DNA from: Mycobacterium pinniadriaticum
GTDB taxonomy: Bacteria; Actinomycetota; Actinomycetes; Mycobacteriales; Mycobacteriaceae
NCBI RefSeq assembly: GCF_026242045.1
Contig: NZ_JAPJDO010000010.1
Coordinates: 161,462-225,461, forward strand
Length of the DNA stretch: 64,000 nt
Direction: 5' to 3'
Part shown: one piece after another, positions 56,016 through 64,000 of the stretch
Layout: each line of letters starts with the position of its first letter
Numbering within the stretch: the stretch's first letter is position 1
Notes under the pieces: model-generated
What the model was told of the DNA's origin: nothing
What the model saw: only the letters and a program-made list of their open reading frames with translations
Database searches by the model: none
Translations under genes and position numbers: made by a program

Positions 56016-56927
56016 TTACTGACCGACGTCGCCGCAGAGGATCGGCTGGAAATACAGGGTGGGCTGACCGTCTTGTTCGATCTGGGAAGCCGACCCCAGG
56101 TGAATGTTGACGTACCAGCCGGTGGCCGGCGGGGCCTGATCGACGTTCTGAATCACCGTGGTGGCCTCGGCGGTACCGTCCGCCGCGGCGACCAGATCGT
56201 TGAGCGGAAACTTGACCGCACCCTGGGCGGCGCACGAGCCGAGATGGATGTGCTCGGCATGTGCGCCGGCGGCCAGGGCACTGCCGGTGACGGCCACGGT
56301 GAGCGTCTTGGCGGCCGGGTCATAGGTCAGGGTCGCCGAACCCTCCGGCCGTGGTCCGGCAGTCGGCGGCGTCATGGTGATGGTCGTCGGTGCGGCCGGT
56401 GCCGCTGGGGTGATGTCCGCGCAGGAGACCGGCGTGAACGCCAGCGAGTCCGGGCCGCCGAGTTGGTCCGATGGACCCAGGTGGATGTTCAGCAGCGTGC
56501 CGGCCGCCAGACCGTCGGGCGCGGGCTGCGAGCTGGTGACCGTCGCATTGACCGCGCCACCCTGGTCGGCCGTCACGTCCGGGAACGGGACCACGACCTT
56601 CCCCGGTGCTGCGCAACTGCCTTGATGAATGTGCATGGCGTGACTGCTTCCCGGCGTGAAGCCCTGCAGCTGCAGCTTGGCGGTGACCATCTTGGAGTCT
56701 GGGTTCCACGTCAACGTGGCGGTGCCGGAGGGTTCCTCGGCGAGTGGGACGTTGACCGGGCCGGCCGCTTCGGCGGGTGCGGTCGTGGTCGTGGCCTCCG
56801 TCGTCGTCGAGGGCGCCGACTGGGTCGAGTTGGAACTGCACCCGGCGATGACCAGAGCCACGGCGGCGGCACCGGCCACGATGACGGGCGGCGTCCCGAT
56901 ACGTCGATTGTTGATCCTGGTGTTCAT
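56016..56927 (-). CDS. Lipoprotein with two HIH-motif (CHRD/SodC-like) domains
   Basis: 303 residues. A lipobox (ALVIAGC) is followed by a Thr/Ala-rich linker. Two related domains follow, each with HxxHIHxGSCAAxG (SSHAMHIHQGSCAAPG; GAHAEHIHLGSCAAQG) and a later NIHLG. The His cluster resembles Cu/Zn superoxide dismutase and CHRD beta sandwiches, so metal binding is plausible, though the full SodC ligand set is not seen. GAGGGG precedes ATG 56927. Confidence 0.82.
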   Translation of the reverse strand: MNTRINNRRIGTPPVIVAGAAAVALVIAGCSSNSTQSAPSTTTEATTTTAPAEAAGPVNVPLAEEPSGTATLTWNPDSKMVTAKLQLQGFTPGSSHAMHIHQGSCAAPGKVVVPFPDVTADQGGAVNATVTSSQPAPDGLAAGTLLNIHLGPSDQLGGPDSLAFTPVSCADITPAAPAAPTTITMTPPTAGPRPEGSATLTYDPAAKTLTVAVTGSALAAGAHAEHIHLGSCAAQGAVKFPLNDLVAAADGTAEATTVIQNVDQAPPATGWYVNIHLGSASQIEQDGQPTLYFQPILCGDVGQ

Positions 56928-57155
56928 GTGCCCCTCTTCTCCGTCGACGATTGAGGCGCGGTGGCGCCGGCTACTCCCGGAGTCGGCGACCAATGTGCTT
57001 CTGTGCATCGCCAATGCCCTGGCGTCGACAGCGGACCACGCCACTCACACTCAGCCAGTCTTCCGCGCCGCACCGGCACTTTCGGCCTATCGGTGCTGAC
57101 AAAGAGCTGGCAGTTCTCTGTTCGGCTTTCGGCGCAGGCGGGTTGCCACCGCGAC

Positions 57156-57980
57156 TCAGTGGTCGGCTGTGCCCCTGTCACGCTTGCTGCCGCCCACCCC
57201 CGATGAAGAAGGGGTGGATTTCTTGGTACCGCGGACCTTCGTCGAGGTGGGGGTGGCGGTTTTCCGGGCGGTTCGGATCGACACCGCTGCGGGGATGGCC
57301 TTGAGCCCCTGTCGGTCGATGGTCGCCGCCGGACGCTCGGCGGCGCGCTTGGAGCTCGCCACACCCCGGTTGGCCGGCGCCCCCGGGGTGGTGGTCGCCG
57401 GGTGATCGGGATTGACCACCCGGGCTTGCGCCGCCGCCGAGCTGCCGCAGCTCGGGTCGCCGGCGAAACAAACCGGGAACTTGGGCACTCTCGGGATGTT
57501 GAAGAACCTCAGCGTCGGATTGACGAGGTCGGCGAAGCCGTTCCAGGCGTACGCGGTCGCGGCGAACGCGACGGCCAGCCCGGTGAGGCCAATGGCCGCG
57601 AGACCGGGGCCCGCGCCCAGGCCGAGGCTGTTCAGGTATTCCAGGATCGAGGCCGCGAACGCGAGGAGGTCGGGGGTGTCGGCAGCCGTCGGGCTTGCCG
57701 CCGCCGACCGGCTCGCCACTACCGGCGCCGGGGCCGCGGTGGCCGGGCTAGGCGATGTCACCACCTCGGCGAGGGCGGCGGACACCTCTACCGCGGCGCT
57801 GCTGAGGTCGGCGGCGGCGACGCTCGTGAGCTGTATCGCCGGGGCGGCGGCGTGCGGGACCGGGACGGCCGGAACGGGGGACGGGATCACCAGAGCCAGC
57901 GCGAGGAGGGCGGCGCCGGCGAGCGCTGAACCAGCGGTGTACGGACGAACAGACGTGCTCTGGAATCCTCGGCGCATCAT
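57156..57980 (-). CDS. Ala/Pro-rich exported mycobacterial protein with basic tail
   Basis: 274 residues from ATG 57980 (AAAGGT upstream). A signal-like helix (AGSALAGAALLALALVIPSP) is followed by VPHAAAPAIQLTSV, a start common among mycobacterial surface proteins. A second hydrophobic stretch follows (GPGLAAIGLTGLAVAFAATAYAW), then FAGDPSCG, with a Cys pair that could form a disulfide. A Lys/Arg/Thr-rich tail ends SKRDRGTADH. Function unknown. Confidence 0.75.
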   Translation of the reverse strand: MMRRGFQSTSVRPYTAGSALAGAALLALALVIPSPVPAVPVPHAAAPAIQLTSVAAADLSSAAVEVSAALAEVVTSPSPATAAPAPVVASRSAAASPTAADTPDLLAFAASILEYLNSLGLGAGPGLAAIGLTGLAVAFAATAYAWNGFADLVNPTLRFFNIPRVPKFPVCFAGDPSCGSSAAAQARVVNPDHPATTTPGAPANRGVASSKRAAERPAATIDRQGLKAIPAAVSIRTARKTATPTSTKVRGTKKSTPSSSGVGGSKRDRGTADH

Positions 57981-58172
57981 TACCTTTGGTCGTCGGCCAC
58001 ACGAACAAGCGGATCGATCATCGCACCGGCGTGGCGAACGAAATCGCATTTTCGCCAGCATCGCTTGCGATCGCGTCAATATGGCCCCCCAACGGGGCGG
58101 GCATGGATGAGCGGGCATAGGTCCGACGGCAGGCGAACGCATGTTCGAGGACGGGGCCAGCCGGTTCCTGAG

Positions 58173-58243
58173 AGCGGGCGACGGGAATCGAACCCGCGTA
58201 GCTAGTTTGGAAGACTAGGGCTCTACCATTGAGCTACGCCCGC
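58173..58243 (-). tRNA. tRNA-Gly (anticodon TCC)
   Basis: Minus strand GCGGGCG acceptor, D arm GCTCAATGGTAGAGC, anticodon loop CTTCCAA (TCC), T arm GGGTTCGATTCCC and closing CGCCCGC with discriminator T. No CCA encoded. Confidence 0.93.
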
Positions 58244-58377
58244 GTGCTTGCGCGAGCCCAAATGTACCGGCGCCGACCTGATCAAATCCAATCGGCCCAC
58301 CTGAGAGCGCATCGTCGAGGGCGATTGCCGCTGAACAGGCATTGGGCCGTAGGATTCGGGCGCGAGAAATACAGCAC

Positions 58378-58451
58378 CGGGGTGTAGCGCAGCTTGGTAG
58401 CGCATCCGCTTTGGGAGCGGAAGGCCGCAGGTTCAAATCCTGTCACCCCGA
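58378..58451 (+). tRNA. tRNA-Pro (anticodon TGG)
   Basis: Starts CGGGGTG, D arm GCGCAGCTTGGTAGCGC, anticodon loop TTTGGGA (TGG), T arm GCAGGTTCAAATCCTGT and closing CACCCCG plus A. It lies 53 bp upstream of tig. Confidence 0.95.
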
Positions 58452-58504
58452 CACGCCTGAACAATGTCCCACCACGACCGAAGATCGACCCGAGGAGTAC
58501 CGCC

Positions 58505-59926
58505 GTGAAGAGCACCGTCGAGAAGTTGAGCCCGACTCGGGTTCGCATCAACGTGGAGGTGCCCTTCACGGAATTGGAGCCCGACTTCGACCGGGCCTAC
58601 AAGGAGCTCGCCAAGCAGGTTCGGCTGCCCGGGTTCCGCCCGGGCAAGGCGCCGGCCAAGCTGCTCGAGGCCCGCATCGGCCGCGGCGCGGTGCTGCAGC
58701 AGGTGGTCAACGACGCGCTGCCCGGTCGCTACAGCGAGGCCGTCACCGCCACCGAGGTGAGCCCGCTGGGGCAGCCCGAGATCGAGGTCACCAAGATCGA
58801 GGACGGCGAGGAACTGGTGTTCACCGCCGAGGTCGACGTGCGGCCGGAGATCGCGCTGCCCGACTTGAGTGCGCTGAAGATCTCGGTCGAGCCCATCGAG
58901 ATCAATGACGACGAGGTCGAGGCCGAGCTGGAGTCGCTGCGCGCCCGCTTCGGCACCCTCAAGGGTGTGGAGCGTCCGGCCCAGGAAGGCGACTTCGTCT
59001 CCATCGACCTGTCGGCCACGGTCGGCGGCGAGGACCTTCCCGACGCCGCCACCGAGGGGCTGTCCCACGAGGTGGGCTCCGGCCAGCTCATCGACGGTCT
59101 CGATGACGCCATCGTCGGTCTGGCCGAAGGTGAGTCGAAGGTGTTCACCACCAAGCTGGCCGCCGGCGAGCACGCCGGTGAGGAGGCCGAGGTCACCGTC
59201 ACCGTCAAGTCGATCAAGGAGCGCGAGCTTCCCGAGGCCGACGACGAGTTCGCCCAACTGGCCAGCGAGTTCGACACCATCTCCGAACTGCGGGAGAACC
59301 TTGTCGACCAGGTGAAGCGGGTCAAGCGCATTCACCAGGCCGAGAAGATCCGCGACAACGCGCTCGAGCTGTTGCTGGAGACCACCGAGGTGCCGCTGCC
59401 CGAGGCGATCGTGCAGGCCCAGGTCGACCAGACCGTGCACAACGCGATCCACGGTCTCGACCATGACGAGGACAAGTTCGCCGAGGCCCTCGAGGCTGAG
59501 GGCAGCTCGCGCGAGAAGTTCGACGCCGACACCCGCGAGGCCGCCGAGAAGGCCGTCAAGACCCAGCTGCTGATGGACGCGATCGCCGATGACCTCGACA
59601 TCCAGGTCGGCCAGAACGACCTGACCGAGCGGCTGGTCCTGATGTCGCGTCAGTACGGCATCGAGCCGGCCCAGCTGCTGCAGATCCTGCAGCAGAACAA
59701 CCAGCTGCCGGCGATGTTCGCCGACGTCCGGCGCGGGCTGACCGTGGCCGCTGTGGTCGAGGCGGCCACCGTCACCGACACCGACGGCAACGTCGTCGAC
59801 ACCGCCGAGTTCTTCGGTCCGCCGGCCGACGCCGAGGCGGCCGAGGTCGAGGGTGCCGACGACACGGACGACACCAGCGTCGAGGCCGATGAGGCCGCTG
59901 AGCAGCAGACCGAGAAGGCCGAATAA
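58505..59926 (+). CDS. tig: Trigger factor
   Basis: A 473-residue ribosome-bound chaperone and peptidyl-prolyl isomerase. Its ribosome-binding signature is GFRPGKAP (residues ~44-51); an FKBP-like domain covers about 155-245 ([25 protein letters not shown]), then the helical arms and an acidic C-terminus. GTG 58505 follows GAGGAG and gives the conserved [13 protein letters not shown] start. It precedes clpP1/clpP2, placing nascent-chain folding beside degradation. Confidence 0.95.
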   Translation: MKSTVEKLSPTRVRINVEVPFTELEPDFDRAYKELAKQVRLPGFRPGKAPAKLLEARIGRGAVLQQVVNDALPGRYSEAVTATEVSPLGQPEIEVTKIEDGEELVFTAEVDVRPEIALPDLSALKISVEPIEINDDEVEAELESLRARFGTLKGVERPAQEGDFVSIDLSATVGGEDLPDAATEGLSHEVGSGQLIDGLDDAIVGLAEGESKVFTTKLAAGEHAGEEAEVTVTVKSIKERELPEADDEFAQLASEFDTISELRENLVDQVKRVKRIHQAEKIRDNALELLLETTEVPLPEAIVQAQVDQTVHNAIHGLDHDEDKFAEALEAEGSSREKFDADTREAAEKAVKTQLLMDAIADDLDIQVGQNDLTERLVLMSRQYGIEPAQLLQILQQNNQLPAMFADVRRGLTVAAVVEAATVTDTDGNVVDTAEFFGPPADAEAAEVEGADDTDDTSVEADEAAEQQTEKAE

Positions 59927-60022
59927 CGCCGACAGCGAAAGCGCGCTCGCCCGGGCGTGCGCGCCGCGCTGCGTTGGTTAGGGTCGGGTAGAACGAAGTC
60001 CGTAGAAAGCAGGTATCAAGTC

Positions 60023-60611
<589 letters not shown>

Positions 60612-60619
<8 letters not shown>

Positions 60620-61274
60620 TACAACGCCCTTTTCCGAGGCAGATTCGCGGCTCGCACCGCAGGCGCGCTACATCCTTCCGTCGTTCGTCGAGCACTCCAG
60701 CTGGGGTGTGAAGGAATCCAACCCCTACAACAAGCTGTTCGAGGAGCGCATCATCTTCCTCGGCGTGCAGGTGGACGACGCCTCGGCCAACGACATCATG
60801 GCCCAGTTGCTGGTGCTGGAATCGCTGGACCCCGACCGTGACATCACCATGTACATCAACTCCCCGGGTGGCTCGTTCACCTCGTTGATGGCGATCTACG
60901 ACACCATGCAGTACGTGCGCGCCGACATCCAGACGGTGTGCCTGGGCCAGGCCGCCTCGGCCGCCGCGGTGCTGCTGGCCGCCGGCACCCCGGGCAAGCG
61001 CCTGGCACTGCCCAACGCGCGGGTGCTCATCCACCAGCCCTCGCTGGGTGGCGTCATCCAGGGCCAGTTCTCCGACCTGGAGATCCAGGCCAAGGAGATC
61101 GAGCGGATGCGGACCCTGATGGAGGAGACGCTGGCCCGCCACACCGGCAAGGACGCCGCGGTCATCCGCAAGGACACCGACCGGGACAAGATCCTGACCG
61201 CCACCGAGGCCAAGGATTACGGGATCATCGACACCGTGCTGGAGTACCGGAAGCTCTCCGCTCAGAACGCCTAG
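60612..61274 (+). CDS. clpP2: ATP-dependent Clp protease proteolytic subunit 2
   Basis: 220 residues. S116 in [11 protein letters not shown] and H141 in IHQPSLGG are the active-site residues. The N-terminal [21 protein letters not shown] is the ClpP2-specific extension. ATG 60612 lies inside the clpP1 3' end. The stop overlaps that of the convergent mmuM by 4 bp. Confidence 0.95.
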
Positions 61275-62167
61275 GGCCGGAGCTTCCCGACAACGGAACT
61301 GATCGCGGCGATCTGGTCCGGCCGCACCCGGCAACAGCCGCCGACGATGCGGGCGCCCGCGTCGACCCACTGCCTGGCCAGATCGGTGTCCAGGCCGGGC
61401 CGACCGGTCCACCTGCGGCGCGGGCCGTCCCACACCTCGCCGCTGTTCGGGTAGACGATCACCGGCTTGCCGGTGACCCGGTGGGCCACCTCGACGGCGC
61501 CGAGCACGTCGGTGGGCGCGCTGCAATTGACCCCGACGGCGACGATCTCCGGGATGTCAGCGGCCACCGCGAACGCCTGCTCGAGGCTTTGGCCGGCGCG
61601 GGTGCTCCCGCCGGCGATGGTGTAGCTCAGCCACGCCGGGGCGCCCAGCTCGTGCACCAGGGCGGCCAGCGCCTCGGCCTCGTCGACGTCGGGCACCGTT
61701 TCCAGGGCCAGTACGTCCGGTTGCGCGGACACCAGCACCTCGAGCCGCGGGCGATGCCAGTCGGCCAGCTCCGCGACGGTAAGGCCGTAACGACCCTGAT
61801 ACTCCTCGCCGCCCGCCAGCGCAGCGCCGTACGGGCCTACCGACGCGGCCACCCAGCCACCGTCGCCGACCCGGTCGCGGGCCGCTCGGGCCAGTTCGAC
61901 ACTGCGGATCAGGAGCCGGCGGGCCTCGTCCCGGGTGATTCCGCGTTCGGCGAAACCGTCGAACGACGCCTGGTAGCTGGCGCTGATCGCGATGTCGGCG
62001 CCGGCGGTGTAGAAGGCCTCGTGAACCGCCACGATCTCGTCGGGGGAGTCCACCAGGAGCCGGGCCGACCACAGGTCGTCGGACAGGTCATGGCCACGGG
62101 CCTCCAGCTCGGTGGCCAGCCCGCCATCGGCAATCAGCACGGTATCGTGGGGAACGGCGAACACCAC
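61271..62167 (-). CDS. mmuM: Homocysteine S-methyltransferase
   Basis: 298 residues. The zinc ligands are in GVNCSAP and GGCCR, typical of the Pfam S-methyltransferase barrel. It uses S-methylmethionine (or S-adenosylmethionine) to methylate homocysteine to methionine. GTG 62167 or the next GTG starts it. The gene is divergent from clpX; 261 bp between them hold no other gene and presumably the clpX promoter. Confidence 0.92.
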   Translation of the reverse strand: MVFAVPHDTVLIADGGLATELEARGHDLSDDLWSARLLVDSPDEIVAVHEAFYTAGADIAISASYQASFDGFAERGITRDEARRLLIRSVELARAARDRVGDGGWVAASVGPYGAALAGGEEYQGRYGLTVAELADWHRPRLEVLVSAQPDVLALETVPDVDEAEALAALVHELGAPAWLSYTIAGGSTRAGQSLEQAFAVAADIPEIVAVGVNCSAPTDVLGAVEVAHRVTGKPVIVYPNSGEVWDGPRRRWTGRPGLDTDLARQWVDAGARIVGGCCRVRPDQIAAISSVVGKLRP

Positions 62168-62428
62168 GACGCAACTCTACGTTCGGCGCAGCTCAAAGCC
62201 TCTCGGTTCGGTCACGGGGGCGACACGCCAAAAACACAGCTACGCGTTCCGGGGCGACGAGAGGCGTGTCAGGGGATATGTTCTCCATCACGCACGAATA
62301 CCAGTGACGCGATTCGGCTTTATCTGTCGCACCCCGGCAGAGCAAGCGGGTAGCGTCGGGACAGACACCGACACTGACTTCTTGGCAACGATCGAAGACC
62401 CGGCGAAGGAAAGTAGGACCCCACCACC

Positions 62429-63709
62429 ATGGCGCGTATCGGAGACGGCGGTGACCTGCTGAAGTGCTCGTTCTGCGGTAAGAGCCAGAAGCAGGTGAAG
62501 AAGCTCATAGCGGGTCCGGGCGTCTACATCTGCGACGAGTGCATCGATCTGTGCAACGAGATCATCGAAGAGGAGTTGGCCGACGCCGACGACGTCAAAC
62601 TCGACGAGCTGCCCAAGCCGGCCGAGATCCGCGAGTTCCTGGAGAGCTACGTCATCGGGCAGGACACCGCCAAGCGCACCCTCGCGGTGGCGGTCTACAA
62701 CCATTACAAGCGCATCCAGGCCGGCGAGAAGCACCGCGACTCCCGCTCCGAGCCGGTGGAGCTGGCCAAGTCCAACATCTTGATGCTCGGCCCCACCGGT
62801 TGCGGCAAGACCTACCTGGCGCAGACCCTGGCCAAGATGCTCAACGTCCCGTTCGCGATCGCCGATGCGACGGCCCTGACCGAGGCCGGCTACGTCGGTG
62901 AGGATGTCGAGAACATCCTGCTCAAGCTCATCCAGGCGGCCGACTACGACGTCAAGCGTGCCGAGACCGGCATCATCTACATCGACGAGGTCGACAAGAT
63001 CGCCCGCAAGAGCGAGAACCCGTCGATCACCCGCGACGTCTCCGGTGAGGGTGTGCAGCAGGCGCTGCTGAAGATCCTGGAGGGCACGCAGGCCTCGGTC
63101 CCGCCGCAGGGCGGCCGTAAGCATCCGCACCAGGAGTTCATCCAGATCGACACCACCAACGTGCTGTTCATCGTGGCCGGTGCGTTCGCGGGGCTGGAGA
63201 AGATCGTTTCCGACCGGGTCGGAAAGCGCGGCCTGGGTTTCGGTGCCGAGGTGAAATCCAAGGCCGAGATCGACACCCAGGATCACTTCGCCGAGGTGAT
63301 GCCCGAGGATCTGATCAAGTTCGGTCTGATCCCGGAGTTCATCGGCCGTCTGCCGGTCGTGGCCTCGGTGACCAACCTGGACAAGGACTCGCTGGTGCAG
63401 ATCCTGTCCAAGCCGAAGAACGCTCTGGTCAAGCAGTACACCCGGCTGTTCGAGATGGACGGCGTCGAGTTGGAGTTCACCAACGACGCGCTGGAGGCCA
63501 TCGCCGACCAGGCGATCCACCGCGGCACCGGTGCCCGCGGCCTGCGCGCGATCATGGAAGAAGTCCTGCTGCCGGTGATGTACGACATCCCCAGCCGCGA
63601 CGACGTGGCCAAGGTCGTGGTGACCAAGGAGACCGTCCAGGACAACGTCCTGCCGACGATCGTGCCCCGCAAGCCGGCCCGCCCCGAGCGCCGCGACAAG
63701 TCCGCGTAG
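62429..63709 (+). CDS. clpX: ATP-dependent Clp protease ATP-binding subunit ClpX
   Basis: 426 residues. A zinc-binding domain uses C13, C16, C35 and C38. The AAA+ module has GPTGCGKT (Walker A), IDEVDKI (Walker B), the pore loop GYVGED and the ClpP-contacting IGF-like loop region. It unfolds substrates for ClpP1P2. A purine-rich GGAAAGTAGG lies about 15 bp before the ATG, further than usual. Confidence 0.96.
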   Translation: MARIGDGGDLLKCSFCGKSQKQVKKLIAGPGVYICDECIDLCNEIIEEELADADDVKLDELPKPAEIREFLESYVIGQDTAKRTLAVAVYNHYKRIQAGEKHRDSRSEPVELAKSNILMLGPTGCGKTYLAQTLAKMLNVPFAIADATALTEAGYVGEDVENILLKLIQAADYDVKRAETGIIYIDEVDKIARKSENPSITRDVSGEGVQQALLKILEGTQASVPPQGGRKHPHQEFIQIDTTNVLFIVAGAFAGLEKIVSDRVGKRGLGFGAEVKSKAEIDTQDHFAEVMPEDLIKFGLIPEFIGRLPVVASVTNLDKDSLVQILSKPKNALVKQYTRLFEMDGVELEFTNDALEAIADQAIHRGTGARGLRAIMEEVLLPVMYDIPSRDDVAKVVVTKETVQDNVLPTIVPRKPARPERRDKSA

Positions 63710-63758
63710 CGAGCGATTCGTCGAGCCCCGCGATGGGAATCGGCACGAATCGTCCCGC

Positions 63759-63904
63759 TCAGCCTGTTTCTGCCGTGACTCCGTATTCGGAGAAGATCCG
63801 CGAAACGTCTTCTAACCGGCTCGTGTCGTACAGCGCCTGACTGGCGGGGCTTTCGATGCGAATCGCGTCGATGCCGAGCTTCTGATACTTGGGCCCTGCC
63901 CCCG
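63759..63904 (-). pseudogene. 3' end of an unidentified gene cut by an insertion element
   Basis: On the minus strand an open frame ending at TGA (63759-63761) reads GPKYQKLGIDAIRIESPASQ and then ALYDTSRLEDVSRIFSEYGV, a credible protein C-terminus with balanced composition. Upstream it meets the terminal sequence of the insertion element near 63905, so the gene is interrupted there. The family was not recognised. Confidence 0.55.
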
Positions 63905-64000
63905 TGTGTTGGACACGCTTAATCCCGCAAGATTGGCGGGGGAAGCGAGATGATCCACCACGATGGCAAGGAAAAATTATCCCGACGAGTTTAAACGGGA
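63905..64000 (+). mobile_element. IS3-family insertion sequence, left end (continues beyond window)
   Basis: A terminal TGTGTTGGACACGC at about 63905 is followed by a 45-bp leader and the start of an OrfA-type transposase gene. The G+C content drops relative to the flanks. Only 96 bp are inside the window, so the exact IS and the target duplication cannot be seen. Confidence 0.65.
63963..64000 (+). CDS. IS3-family transposase OrfA, first 12 codons
   Basis: ATG 63963 reads MARKNYPDEFKR, the usual opening of IS3-type OrfA helix-turn-helix proteins. GGGGGAAGCGAG lies upstream. The rest is beyond the edge. Confidence 0.7.
   Translation, partial: MARKNYPDEFKR

Noticed and set aside
59927..60022. 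ClgR-type operator before clpP1
   Set aside because: Partial GCGCTTTCGCTG-like matches are present, but the full CGCnnnnnGCG-type consensus I recall is not met, so no site is claimed.

Overview
The window is a high-GC chromosomal segment of a mycobacterium, probably a fast-growing, environmental Mycolicibacterium-type species. The backbone follows the gene order I recall for M. tuberculosis Rv2498c to Rv2457c: citE, bkdABC, echA14, lipQ, wax ester synthase, plsC, plsB2, ssb-like, ettA, NAD-gdh, aglA, glbO, pepN, rpiB, nei, lipP, tig, clpP1, clpP2, mmuM, clpX. Short gaps, four-base stop/start overlaps, GTG and TTG starts, type VII secretion remnants and a mycothiol-type DsbA-like oxidoreductase support the assignment. 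Rv numbers are from memory, not from a search.

Layout. 1-4.4 kb: end of citE, a branched-chain 2-oxoacid dehydrogenase operon (E1 alpha, E1 beta, E2) and a hydratase-fold protein lacking both catalytic glutamates. 4.5-14.0 kb: an accessory block with a four-gene carbamoyl-transfer operon (cysteine hydrolase, FdrA, DUF1116, and a carbamate kinase fused to an allophanate-hydrolase C-terminal domain), two diguanylate cyclases, and a 1.45-kb MNT/HEPN island set into tRNA-Arg. 14-23 kb: lipid genes (lipQ, wax ester synthase/DGAT, a HAD-acyltransferase fusion, plsB2) around an odd SDR gene and a divergent pair of small membrane-protein paralogs. 23.3-24.2 kb: two broken type VII secretion genes. 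24.3-40.5 kb: conserved core (ssb-like, ettA, NAD-gdh, aglA, glbO, the respiratory-supercomplex genes ctaJ and a DUF5130 gene, pepN).

40.5-43.3 kb: a fungal-looking pyrimidine cassette (NCS1 permease, Fcy1-like cytosine deaminase, 2-oxoglutarate oxygenase). 43.4-48.5 kb: rpiB, nei, a cation/proton antiporter, a Gly-rich membrane protein and lipP. 48.6-58.0 kb: an envelope/secretome block with a Tat-exported phosphatase, a lipoprotein sedolisin operon, a membrane hydrolase-fold protein without its serine nucleophile, a small exported protein behind a CRP-type site, a duplicated HIH-motif lipoprotein and a Pro/Ala-rich exported protein. 58.2-63.7 kb: tRNA-Gly, tRNA-Pro and the proteostasis genes tig, clpP1, clpP2 and clpX, with mmuM between. 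At the right edge an IS3-like element has cut an unidentified gene.

The strongest candidates for something undescribed are the carbamate kinase/AtzF-C fusion and its operon, the tRNA-Arg island with twin palindromic operators, and a 33-bp dispersed element that reads in frame through aglA and pepN as a shared SGGQERSD-type peptide. The other candidates are the permease/deaminase/oxygenase cassette and the sedolisin operon.
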